From the NCBI RefSeq assembly GCF_900176425.1, contig NZ_FWXS01000002.1, positions 62,001 through 126,000 on the forward strand: a stretch of 64,000 nt of DNA. The letters are read 5' to 3'. Origin of the DNA: Moheibacter sediminis (GTDB lineage: Bacteria; Bacteroidota; Bacteroidia; Flavobacteriales; Weeksellaceae). The translations under genes and the position numbers were made by a program. Below the pieces are notes generated by a model that did not search any database, was not told where the DNA came from, and was given only the letters and a program-made list of their open reading frames with translations. Positions 14,981 through 23,033 of this stretch are shown here, piece by piece (position 1 is the stretch's first letter; each line of letters begins with the position of its first letter).

Positions 14981-15961
14981 ATGGGAAAGAATGATTTGCT
15001 GAAAGGCGTTTTGCTGGTAGGGTTTGGCGCAAGTATTTACGGAATGCTCGCCACCATTGTGAAAATCGCATACAAAGAAGGGTTTACAACGGCGGAAGTA
15101 ACCACTTCTCAATTTTCAATTGGGTTGATTGCACTTTTGATTTTGAATTTAATTCAAACCAAAACCACTAAAAAACCTTTGCCGAAACCACAGAAATCAG
15201 ACATTTGGAAATTGATGCTGGCAGGAACTTCATTGGGTTTTACGAGTTTATTCTATTATTTATCGGTACAATTTATCAACGTTTCCATTGCTATCGTTTT
15301 GCTCATGCAGTCGGTTTGGATTGGGGTTGTAGTGGAAAGTATTTTGAATCGAAAACTTCCTGCTGCGCGAAAAATCATAGCAACTTTCATCATTCTAGTA
15401 GGAACTTTATTGGCTACCAATGTCATCAATTCTGAAATAAATCTCGACTGGAGAGGAATTATGTTTGGAATGTTGGCTGCGATGTCATTCGCCACTACTA
15501 TGTTTACTTCCAATAAAATTGCATTAAATTTACCCGTGCTTCGCAAAAGTTTTTTGATGCTCAGCGGTGGAGCAATTGTGGTTTTCTTATTTTCATTTTT
15601 GACGCAAATCGGGCCTTATTTTTCAGAAGGGATTTCACATTTTTATGATGAAATGGGATTTACTTTTTACCAGGCAAAAGCCTTTGATTTCAATATTTTA
15701 TGGAAATACGGTTTGTTTCTTTCACTTTTCGGAACGGTTTTGCCACCGATTTTATTTAATCTTGGATTTCCTAAAACCGGATTGGGATTGGGAAGCATCA
15801 TTTCTTCGATGGAATTGCCCGTTTCCGTTTTGATGGCTTACATATTGTTGAGTGAACAGGTTTTAGCAATTCAATGGTTGGGAATCTTCATCATTTTATT
15901 TGCAATAATTTTCATGAATTTAAATCATAAAGGAAAAAATAGCTTAGATATTTACAATTAA
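14981..15961 (+). CDS. EamA/DMT-superfamily transporter
   Basis: This is a 326-residue inner-membrane protein with about ten predicted helices in two EamA repeats. Recognisable segments include LLVGFGASIYGMLATIVKIAYKEG, the first-repeat core VQFINVSIAIVLLMQSVWIGVVVESIL and the second-repeat core TGLGLGSIISSMELPVSVLMAYILLSEQVLAIQWLGIFIILFAIIFM. A hydrophilic loop near residues 215-240 is slightly long. Substrate unknown. ATG 14981 starts 68 nt after the HAD gene. A bidirectional terminator follows immediately. Confidence 0.88.
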   Translation: MGKNDLLKGVLLVGFGASIYGMLATIVKIAYKEGFTTAEVTTSQFSIGLIALLILNLIQTKTTKKPLPKPQKSDIWKLMLAGTSLGFTSLFYYLSVQFINVSIAIVLLMQSVWIGVVVESILNRKLPAARKIIATFIILVGTLLATNVINSEINLDWRGIMFGMLAAMSFATTMFTSNKIALNLPVLRKSFLMLSGGAIVVFLFSFLTQIGPYFSEGISHFYDEMGFTFYQAKAFDFNILWKYGLFLSLFGTVLPPILFNLGFPKTGLGLGSIISSMELPVSVLMAYILLSEQVLAIQWLGIFIILFAIIFMNLNHKGKNSLDIYN

Positions 15962-15972
15962 GGGTAATTAAA

Positions 15973-16011
15973 AAGCCAAAGAAATATTTCCTTTGGCTTC
16001 TTGCTTTTTTG
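15973..16011. terminator. Bidirectional intrinsic terminator
   Basis: AAGCCAAAG (15973-15981) pairs with CTTTGGCTT (15991-15999) across a 9-nt loop, with a T-rich tail on both strands. It separates the convergent EamA and cupredoxin genes. Confidence 0.85.
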
Positions 16012-16025
16012 TTGAAATAAATAAT

Positions 16026-16613
16026 TTATTCTTTCACAATTTTGAAAGAAGTTTTCAATTTATCCTTTGAAATAACACTTACAAAATAAACTCCCTGAGA
16101 TAAAGAAGAGGTATTGATCACAGAATGATTCGCATTTGCAAACTTACCTTCTAAAACCTTTCTTCCCTGCGCGTCATAAATTTCATAAGAAGCTGCAGGA
16201 ACGAGAGAAGTGATATTCAAAGACTCTTTTACAATACTTGGATAATACTTAAGATTTTTTACAAATTTATCTTCTACACTCATTCCTGGTTCAACTGTAA
16301 TCGTTCCGGTCATCATTGTAGTATGAACCCCGCATCTGTAATCAATAACAGCTGAATCTGTAAAAGTGTATTGATAGGTTTGTCCGACACCGCTCATAAT
16401 TTCGCTTCCAAAATCATCAGGAGCATCTGCATCCAGACTTTCCACGCTGTGTGGGGTTCCATCACCCCACGTCCAAATAACTGTGTCACCCGCACTGATT
16501 GTCAGACTGGCATCTTCATTGCTGATGCCCATCATCCATGTAATGTTAAATGTCTCTTGTGCTTGAGAAAAAAAGCCTAAAACAAGCATTGAAATAGATA
16601 AAATTGTTTTCAT
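16026..16613 (-). CDS. Cupredoxin (plastocyanin-like) protein with T9SS sorting domain
   Basis: This 195-residue exported protein combines a blue-copper fold with a surface-export tail. After the signal peptide (to ~residue 19), the cupredoxin domain covers about 21-108: AGDTVIWTWGDGTPHSV carries ligand His55, and YRCGVHTTMM supplies Cys94, His97 and Met100 or Met101, the expected type 1 copper set. Residues ~118-195 are a type A T9SS sorting domain (YYPSIVKESLNI, LSQGVYFVSVISKD, ending FKIVKE). It would act as an electron carrier outside the outer membrane; its partner is unknown. Confidence 0.9.
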   Translation of the reverse strand: MKTILSISMLVLGFFSQAQETFNITWMMGISNEDASLTISAGDTVIWTWGDGTPHSVESLDADAPDDFGSEIMSGVGQTYQYTFTDSAVIDYRCGVHTTMMTGTITVEPGMSVEDKFVKNLKYYPSIVKESLNITSLVPAASYEIYDAQGRKVLEGKFANANHSVINTSSLSQGVYFVSVISKDKLKTSFKIVKE

Positions 16614-16827
16614 AAAAATCGGTTATTTTTAAATTAGTACAATAAAGGTATTTAAAAATTAAATACGATTAATAAAATTGTTTTACTAATCTAATAATTT
16701 TTTTCAAAATTTTTTAAACAATTTTGTTTCAGTTGTTTAAATTGCTATAGCTGGGAAGTGTATTGCGTAGAATTACCCTTTCTGGATGAGGTTTTTAATG
16801 CTTATGATATGAGTATATTCGTATTCT

Positions 16828-17202
16828 TTACTTCTTGAAAATATAATTACAACTGTTACATTTATAATATACATTTTCATTTTTAGATATTATATTTGGA
16901 AGAAACACTTTCAGAAGTTGCAATGCATTTTTCTTTAAATTTTCTATGAGAGCTTCAGATAAATCTTTGGAATCGCATTTAGGGCAAGAAGAAAAATACT
17001 CATTTTGTTTGATTATCTGAACAGCCTTGTCAAAATTTTCTTCATCTACCCAAACCTCTAAAGATTCGCTGTAGTTCGTTTGACCATCTTGCTCAATTCC
17101 CATTCCGGAAAGATAATAAAGGATTTTATCTTGCTCCAACAATTCCAAATATTGGTCAGATTCTGCTAAAAACTGGAAACGGGCGAGGAGCTTGCGAGAC
17201 AT
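16828..17202 (-). CDS. DUF2007-like protein with C-terminal zinc ribbon
   Basis: This 124-residue cytoplasmic protein has an N-terminal segment (LARFQFLAESDQYLELLEQDKILYYLSGMGIE through LEVWVDEENFDKAVQIIKQ) that resembles DUF2007, a ferredoxin-like fold described as putative signal transducing. It continues into two Cys pairs, SSCPKCDSKDL and YYKCNSCNYIF, forming a likely four-Cys zinc ribbon. Its start (ATG 17202) is 4 nt after the stop of the upstream membrane gene, and both follow lysS in one operon. Function unknown. Confidence 0.75.
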   Translation of the reverse strand: MSRKLLARFQFLAESDQYLELLEQDKILYYLSGMGIEQDGQTNYSESLEVWVDEENFDKAVQIIKQNEYFSSCPKCDSKDLSEALIENLKKNALQLLKVFLPNIISKNENVYYKCNSCNYIFKK

Positions 17203-17206
17203 AGAT

Positions 17207-17752
17207 TTATGGGATTTCTCCGATTTGGTTTATTTCATCATCAATTGATGAAGTGTCAATTTTATAAACTAAAAATGCTAAAATTAAAAATGATAATGCT
17301 CCTGAAAAAAAGGCAATGTATGGTACGTAACCCGATTGAATAAATATATTGTAGCCGGAAAATAAAATAAACAAAAAGAAAAGTAAATTCATTATAATGC
17401 TTATTAAAAGCAAATCACTCTTATTTCTTTTAAAATAAACAAAAAGTAGTATATAAGATAGAAATATATTCAAAGGAGGAAATATAAAGTAGATTGTTTG
17501 AAGTTTGTATAGTTTTTTCGATTTATTAAACTTATACCAAAAAACATTTTTAAGGATATAGTAAATGAGCAGGCCAAGTAAAAAGATTATTGCAGACATA
17601 CCTCCTATTGTAGTTATGTTTTCTGAATAATTCTCCCGATATTCAATTTCATTGGAAAATTTTTCTTCAACATAAAAAAACATAGCCATAAGGCCTAAAG
17701 ACAGCCCTATGACTATGAGATTTGCTATTTTAATTACTTGTAATTGTTTCAT
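17207..17752 (-). CDS. Hypothetical membrane protein, lysS operon
   Basis: I do not recognise this 181-residue protein. It has about five predicted transmembrane helices (starting VIKIANLIVIGLSLGLMAMFFYV, then GGMSAIIFLLGLLIYYIL, TIYFIFPPLNIFLSYILLFVYF, LLISIIMNLLFFLFILF and VPYIAFFSGALSFLILAFLVY) and an acidic C-terminus. The chosen start, ATG 17752, shares one base with the lysS stop (TGATG), so translation is likely coupled; the frame also contains a TTG one codon earlier. Confidence 0.75.
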   Translation of the reverse strand: MKQLQVIKIANLIVIGLSLGLMAMFFYVEEKFSNEIEYRENYSENITTIGGMSAIIFLLGLLIYYILKNVFWYKFNKSKKLYKLQTIYFIFPPLNIFLSYILLFVYFKRNKSDLLLISIIMNLLFFLFILFSGYNIFIQSGYVPYIAFFSGALSFLILAFLVYKIDTSSIDDEINQIGEIP

Positions 17753-19443
17753 CAATTTGAAGGCTCTATAAAAAGCCCTTCATCATTTTTCTCAACTTTT
17801 GCAAGTTTAGAAGCCGTGATTTCTTTGATGGCTTTATCCCATTTTTTTCCTGATAAACCTGATTGGTTTTTCAGGTTGTTCAAATCAGTTTTACCAATCT
17901 TATTTAAAAGCTCAAATACACCTTTCGCTTCTTCACTCAAAGCAACAGCTTTTTTCTCCGGCTTCATTTGAGGGAAAAACAAAACTTCCTGTATCGACGG
18001 ATTATTCGTCAAGAACATGATCAATCTGTCCATTCCGATTCCCAATCCCGAAGTAGGAGGCATACCATATTCCAAAGCACGCAAGAAGTCATGGTCGATG
18101 AACATCGCTTCGTCATCACCTTTTTCAGACAATTTCATTTGTTCTTCAAAACGCTCTCTTTGGTCAATTGGATCATTTAATTCCGAATAAGCATTTGCGA
18201 TCTCTTTGCCACAAACCATTAATTCAAAACGCTCCGTCAAACCTTCTTCGCTTCGATGTTTTTTTGTCAATGGAGACATTTCTATCGGATAGTCTGTAAT
18301 GAAAGTTGGTTGTATGAAATTTCCTTCACATTTTTCTCCAAAGATTTCATCGATGAGTTTTCCTTTGCCCATCGTATCATTTACATCGATGCCCATTCCC
18401 AAAGCTGCCGTTCTCAATTCCTCTTCCGACTTTCCTTTGATATCAAAATCAGTGAATTTCAAAATAGCTTCACGCATTGAAATGCGTGGATAAGGTGCTT
18501 TCCATTCGATTTCATGTTCACCAAAAGTAGATTTCGAAGTACCATTCACAGCAATTGCACATTGTTCAAGCAATTGTTCCGTGAAATCCATCATCCAGTT
18601 ATAATCCTTATACGCAACATAGATTTCCATTGCCGTAAATTCCGGATTATGCGTTCTGTCCATCCCTTCATTTCTGAAGTTTTTAGAGAATTCATAAACC
18701 CCGTCAAATCCACCTACGATTAACCTTTTAAGGTACAATTCATTCGCAATTCTCATGTAAAGCGGAATGTCCAAAGCATTGTGATGCGTCATGAATGGAC
18801 GTGCCGCAGCACCACCCGGAATCGCTTGCAAAATGGGCGTTTCCACTTCGAAATAACCTCTTTTATTGAAGAAATTACGCATTGCATTGTACAACTTAGT
18901 TCTTTTTACAAAGATTTCTTTTACCTGCGGATTCACTACCAGATCTACATAACGCATTCTGTACCTCAATTCAGGATCCGTAAACGCATCATGCACATTT
19001 CCCCCCTCATCCGTTTTCACAACAGGCAAAGGACGAAGCGTTTTCGCAAGCAAAGTCAATTTAGTTACATGTACCGAAATTTCTCCCACTTTGGTTTTGA
19101 ATTCATACCCTTCAATCCCGATAAAATCCCCGATGTCCAACAGCTTTTTAAATAACACATTATAAGCCGTTCCTTCCTCATCGGTCGAAATATCATCACG
19201 CGAAACATAAATCTGAATTCTCCCGGTACTGTCCTGCAATTCCGCAAAAGAAGCCTTTCCCATCACACGAACACTCATCAGACGCCCCGCGATCTTCACC
19301 TGCTTCTTCTCTTCATAGTTTTTATGAATGTCTTCTGCAGTAGAAGTTACCTCAAATTCCGCAGCCGGATAAGGCTCTATGCCCATCTCCTGTAGCTGCG
19401 TCAATTTCTCACGACGAATGATTTCTTGTTCTGTTAATTGCAT
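17752..19443 (-). CDS. lysS: Lysyl-tRNA synthetase, class II, with C-terminal extension
   Basis: LysS charges tRNA-Lys with lysine. The protein (563 residues) has the N-terminal OB-fold anticodon domain ([31 protein letters not shown]) and class II motifs 1-3: motif 2 [26 protein letters not shown] and motif 3 [15 protein letters not shown]. The enzyme normally stops near [10 protein letters not shown], but this one continues about 65 residues (499-563). That tail looks like a winged helix: [38 protein letters not shown], then NDEGLFIEP. It heads an operon with a membrane protein and a zinc-ribbon protein. ATG 19443 lies 19 nt downstream of a TACTTTTG box. Confidence 0.97.
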   Translation of the reverse strand: MQLTEQEIIRREKLTQLQEMGIEPYPAAEFEVTSTAEDIHKNYEEKKQVKIAGRLMSVRVMGKASFAELQDSTGRIQIYVSRDDISTDEEGTAYNVLFKKLLDIGDFIGIEGYEFKTKVGEISVHVTKLTLLAKTLRPLPVVKTDEGGNVHDAFTDPELRYRMRYVDLVVNPQVKEIFVKRTKLYNAMRNFFNKRGYFEVETPILQAIPGGAAARPFMTHHNALDIPLYMRIANELYLKRLIVGGFDGVYEFSKNFRNEGMDRTHNPEFTAMEIYVAYKDYNWMMDFTEQLLEQCAIAVNGTSKSTFGEHEIEWKAPYPRISMREAILKFTDFDIKGKSEEELRTAALGMGIDVNDTMGKGKLIDEIFGEKCEGNFIQPTFITDYPIEMSPLTKKHRSEEGLTERFELMVCGKEIANAYSELNDPIDQRERFEEQMKLSEKGDDEAMFIDHDFLRALEYGMPPTSGLGIGMDRLIMFLTNNPSIQEVLFFPQMKPEKKAVALSEEAKGVFELLNKIGKTDLNNLKNQSGLSGKKWDKAIKEITASKLAKVEKNDEGLFIEPSN

Positions 19444-19462
19444 TTTTTTTAATTTTCAAGCG

Positions 19463-19470
19463 CAAAAGTA
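19463..19470 (-). promoter_or_regulatory. -7 box (TACTTTTG) for lysS
   Basis: The minus strand reads TACTTTTG 19 nt upstream of the lysS ATG, an exact TAnnTTTG match. Confidence 0.6.
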
Positions 19471-19535
19471 CGCAATTTCAAAAACTTCTTTAAACCTAAA
19501 TCTAAATTCAAAATTCTAAAATCCAAAATTAATTA

Positions 19536-19664
19536 GGCGAGTCCCCCATGCTGCCCTTTAGTCGGGCATCCCGGCGGTCGGGCTATACGCTCATACTCCT
19601 CGGTCTGGCGGTTCTCCGCACCATCAGCCCTGCGGGGTAACCGCTGCTATCCCTTTCGCAATCC
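19536..19664. repeat. GC-rich structured intergenic element, probable dispersed repeat
   Basis: About 130 bp whose G+C is well above half, inside AT-rich intergenic DNA. It folds strongly: GCGGTT (19608-19613) pairs with AACCGC (19639-19644), enclosing a second stem CCGCA (19616-19620) with TGCGG (19631-19635), and CCCG/CGGG pairs at 19570-19582; GTCGGGC occurs twice. The text GGGCTATACGCT and CGCTGCTATCCCTTTCGC resembles intergenic repeats that I recall from many Flavobacteriia genomes. It carries no reading frame. It could be a dispersed non-autonomous element or part of an RNA. Confidence 0.5.
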
Positions 19665-19850
19665 AACCCTAAAACCATAGAAGGACCAGAAATATTTTTC
19701 AAATTTCAATAATATTACGCCATAACCCGAGAGCGTTAGTCCCTATGTCGAGAGAGTTGTATCGTATGCAAGTAGCGTTGAACCATATGCCAAAAAGTGT
19801 AAAATCTGATTTTTAAAAACTAAAAGGAAGACTTTAATTCTCCAATATCT

Positions 19851-19874
19851 GTCACACTGAGCCTGTCGAAGTGC
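19851..19874. repeat. Short palindromic repeat (CACTGAGCCTGTCGAAGTG)
   Basis: GTCACACTGAGCCTGTCGAAGTGC can fold with CACT (19855-19858) pairing AGTG (19870-19873). I recall this sequence as a common interspersed repeat in several bacterial phyla. It lies just upstream of the tex promoter. Confidence 0.4.
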
Positions 19875-19901
19875 ATTTTCCAGTTTTCCACCAAAAACCC
19901 G

Positions 19902-19909
19902 TACTTTTG
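19902..19909 (+). promoter_or_regulatory. -7 box (TACTTTTG) for tex
   Basis: TACTTTTG lies 21 nt upstream of ATG 19931. The longer open frame from 19871 would include this box, so the internal ATG is the better start. Confidence 0.6.
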
Positions 19910-19930
19910 ACTCCTTTTCAAAACAACAAA

Positions 19931-22060
19931 ATGACGATTACCGATTATATCCAGCAGCAGATATCCATATCTCCAAAACAAATTGACAATACCATTCAAT
20001 TACTCAATGAAGACTGTACAATACCTTTCATTTCCCGCTACCGAAAGGAAATGACAGGTAATTTGGATGAAGTGCAGATATCCACCATCGCCAAACTCAA
20101 ATTAAATTTCGAAGAAATTGAAAAAAGAAAAATCACTATCCTTAAAGCAATCGATGAACAAGGTCAATTAACCATCGAACTCCAGCAAAAAATCCAAAAT
20201 TGCTACGACGAAAACCTGTTGGAAGATTACTATTTACCTTACAAAAAGAAAAAGAAAACCAAAGCGACCATAGCCAAAGAACAAGGTCTCGAGCCTCTGG
20301 CAAAAATCATCATGAAACAAAATCCGATTCGTGATTTAGATGAATTGGCTAACCGATATTTAAATGATGAAGTCCATTCCATCGAAGAAGCCCTCCAAGG
20401 CGCCAAACACATCATGGCTGAATGGATCAACGAAAACGAACGCGTCAGAAATCAACTCAGAAGAAAATTCAATTATGAAACGGTCATTGCTTCTAAAATA
20501 GTAAAATCCAAAAAAGACGAAGAAAACGCACAGAAATTTACTCAATATTTTGACTTTTCAGAACCTTTGAAACGATGCGCCCCACATAGACTATTGGCAA
20601 TCCTTCGAGGAGAAAACGAAGGCTTCCTAAAAGTTTCAGTGGGCATCGAAAAACAAGATGCACTTCAAATCATAGAAAATACAATCATCAAATCCAACCA
20701 ACCCGAATTGGTAGAAATCATGGAAGATGCTATCAAAGATTCCTATTCAAGATTGCTCGAACCTTCACTTTCCACCGAACGTTTGAACGAAGCAAAATTA
20801 TTGGCAGATAAAAATTCTATCCAAGTTTTTTCCAATAATTTGAAACAACTTTTATTGGCTGCGCCTTTGGGTGAAAAACGAATTTTGGCGATAGATCCCG
20901 GTTACCGTTCGGGTTGTAAAATCGTTTGTCTGGATGAAAAAGGAGATTTAATTCACAACGAAACCGTTTATCCGCATGCACCACAAAATGAGAAACAACA
21001 AGCGTCCAACAAAATAAAATCCTTGGTCAATGCCTATCAAATCGAGGCTATTTCCATCGGAAACGGGACAGCTTCACGTGAAACGGAGAACTGGATTCAA
21101 AATATTCCATTCGATAGAAATCTGAAAGTTTTTGTGGTCAACGAAGCAGGAGCATCTATTTATTCGGCTTCCAAAATTGCGCGTGATGAGTTTCCGCAGT
21201 ATGATGTGACGGTTCGTGGCGCAGTTTCCATAGGTCGTCGTTTGGCAGATCCTTTGGCTGAATTGGTAAAAATCGAACCCAAATCCATCGGAGTAGGGCA
21301 ATACCAGCACGATGTCGACCAGAAATTGCTCAAAGATGAATTGGACGAAACAGTCATGCTTTGCGTAAACAAAGTCGGCGTAAACCTAAATACTGCGAGT
21401 AAACATTTGTTGAATTATGTTTCTGGTATCGGTGAAAAAATGGCAGAAAACATTGTGAATTACCGTTCAGAAAATGGACAATTCAGTTCTCGAGAAGATT
21501 TGAAAAATGTGCCAAGATTGGGTGGAAAAGCTTTTCAGCAGGCATCTGCATTTTTAAGAATTCCGAATGGAGAAAATCCTTTGGATAATTCAGCCGTGCA
21601 TCCCGAATCGTATAAATTAGTCGAAAAAATGGCGAAAGATTTGAAAATTTCGACCCAAGAATTAATCGGAAATGAAAGTCTGATTTCTCAGATTAATTTA
21701 GAAAAATATGTTTCAGAAAAAGTTGGATTACCTACGTTGAAAGACATTTTGGAAGAATTAAAGAAACCCGGATTAGATCCGCGAAAGAAAGCAGTCATGG
21801 TTCAATTTGATAAAAACATCAAAAAAATTGAAGACCTGAAAACTGGAATGAAGTTACAAGGTATTATCAACAACATTACCAATTTCGGATGTTTTGTGGA
21901 CATCGGCATCAAACAAAGCGGACTCGTTCATATTTCAAAAATCACCAAAGAATTTATTTCTGATGTCAATCAAGTCGTTCAATTGAATCAAATTGTGGAA
22001 GTTACCGTAACTGAAATCGACATCGAACGAAATAGAATTCAGTTGTCGATGGTTGACTAG
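19931..22060 (+). CDS. tex: Tex family RNA-binding transcription accessory protein
   Basis: Tex is a cytoplasmic nucleic-acid-binding protein that affects transcription and RNA turnover. The 709-residue protein has the full layout: Tex N-terminal helical domain (ITDYIQQQISISPKQIDNTIQLLNEDCTIPFISRYRKEMTGNLDEVQI), YqgF/RNase H-like domain (RILAIDPGYRSGCKIVCLDEKGDLI), helix-hairpin-helix region (LNTASKHLLNYVSGIGEKMAENIVNYR) and a C-terminal S1 domain (GMKLQGIINNITNFGCFVDIGIKQSGLVHISKI). The frame is open from 19871, but the start at ATG 19931 matches the family N-terminus and the promoter. No operon partner follows. Confidence 0.96.
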   Translation: MTITDYIQQQISISPKQIDNTIQLLNEDCTIPFISRYRKEMTGNLDEVQISTIAKLKLNFEEIEKRKITILKAIDEQGQLTIELQQKIQNCYDENLLEDYYLPYKKKKKTKATIAKEQGLEPLAKIIMKQNPIRDLDELANRYLNDEVHSIEEALQGAKHIMAEWINENERVRNQLRRKFNYETVIASKIVKSKKDEENAQKFTQYFDFSEPLKRCAPHRLLAILRGENEGFLKVSVGIEKQDALQIIENTIIKSNQPELVEIMEDAIKDSYSRLLEPSLSTERLNEAKLLADKNSIQVFSNNLKQLLLAAPLGEKRILAIDPGYRSGCKIVCLDEKGDLIHNETVYPHAPQNEKQQASNKIKSLVNAYQIEAISIGNGTASRETENWIQNIPFDRNLKVFVVNEAGASIYSASKIARDEFPQYDVTVRGAVSIGRRLADPLAELVKIEPKSIGVGQYQHDVDQKLLKDELDETVMLCVNKVGVNLNTASKHLLNYVSGIGEKMAENIVNYRSENGQFSSREDLKNVPRLGGKAFQQASAFLRIPNGENPLDNSAVHPESYKLVEKMAKDLKISTQELIGNESLISQINLEKYVSEKVGLPTLKDILEELKKPGLDPRKKAVMVQFDKNIKKIEDLKTGMKLQGIINNITNFGCFVDIGIKQSGLVHISKITKEFISDVNQVVQLNQIVEVTVTEIDIERNRIQLSMVD

Positions 22061-22261
22061 AAAGATTTCAATATTTTTTCTTATTGATCTTCAAATTTGA
22101 GAGATGTAAATGAAAAATATAATTCTCTTTCTCTTGCTTTGATCCTATTTTTGAGAATTCTCAATCTTATTACAGTTAATAAAAAAAAAGGGAAGCTATT
22201 GAAATAAAAATTATCTTATTCATGGCGTAGATTATTTATATAAATATACAAGATAAATAAA

Positions 22262-23029
22262 TCAAACCTGCTTCTCCGTCAAATAACGCCAATACCTTTT
22301 CGGAACGTGTTGGATATGGAGTTTTGTGTTTTTTCTTTCAATGATGTTGGTGCTTTTGAAATAATCTTTCCAAAGTTGTTGGTAAAGATTTTCGTTTTCA
22401 TCGATGAAAATTTCATCTGATTTCGTCAAAGCGGTTTTCGCATCGATTTGATGAATGGTGATTTCATGAACGGAATTCAAATCATAATGAATTCCATATT
22501 TTCTTTTTTCATCATAAATAACCCAAGACTGGTCTGTGTAACGGTTTTTGAAATGTCTTGTGAGCAATGGAATCACATTATAATCTGGATGGATGATCGC
22601 GAAGAACATCCCGTCAGCGCTTTTTTGAAAACGAATGAAAGCTTCCATTCGGTGTTTCTCCCGATGCACTTTTTGCGACATTTGCGCCAAAGCAAGCACG
22701 TGTTCATTTCCGTAATTTCCATCAAAACCTTCAGGATTGTCAAAAATATAATGTGCATAATCTAATAAATGCTGGAAAATTTCCGGTTTTTCCGAAAGAA
22801 GCGAATCGTAAAAATGTTTCTGATGCGTTTTCGAAATTTTATTTTGAATTCCTTTCCAAACCCTCTTCGCTTTATCGGAATCAGTAATGACTTCAATTTG
22901 TTCATCAAACATATTCAATGAAGAATTGTCTTTTGAAATCAATTGAATTGGATATTCTTTCCGAAAATACGAATCAAAAATCGCCGTCAAAATCCCATAA
23001 AATGAACCATCAAAAACATAAATTTTCAT
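22262..23029 (-). CDS. TIGR03915/DUF4130-type probable DNA metabolism protein
   Basis: This is a 255-residue cytoplasmic protein of the family described as SAM-associated probable DNA metabolism protein. It begins KIYVFDGSFYGILTAIFDSY, the family signature, and has LLDYAHYIFDNPEGFDGNYGNEHVLALAQMSQKVHREKHRMEAFIRF, then FFAIIHPDYNVIPLLTRHFKNRYTDQSWVIYDEKRKYGI. The tail ends HVPKRYWRYLTEKQ. It starts at ATG 23029, four nt after the stop of the radical SAM gene; the pair always co-occurs as far as I recall. In some bacteria DUF4130 is fused to a uracil-DNA glycosylase, hence the DNA-repair label. The biochemical role is not established. Confidence 0.88.
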   Translation of the reverse strand: MKIYVFDGSFYGILTAIFDSYFRKEYPIQLISKDNSSLNMFDEQIEVITDSDKAKRVWKGIQNKISKTHQKHFYDSLLSEKPEIFQHLLDYAHYIFDNPEGFDGNYGNEHVLALAQMSQKVHREKHRMEAFIRFQKSADGMFFAIIHPDYNVIPLLTRHFKNRYTDQSWVIYDEKRKYGIHYDLNSVHEITIHQIDAKTALTKSDEIFIDENENLYQQLWKDYFKSTNIIERKNTKLHIQHVPKRYWRYLTEKQV

Positions 23030-23033
23030 CAAT

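Noticed and set aside
19871-19930. Longer N-terminus for Tex
   Set aside because: It would overlap the TACTTTTG promoter box and repeat DNA, and Tex proteins begin near the internal ATG at 19931.
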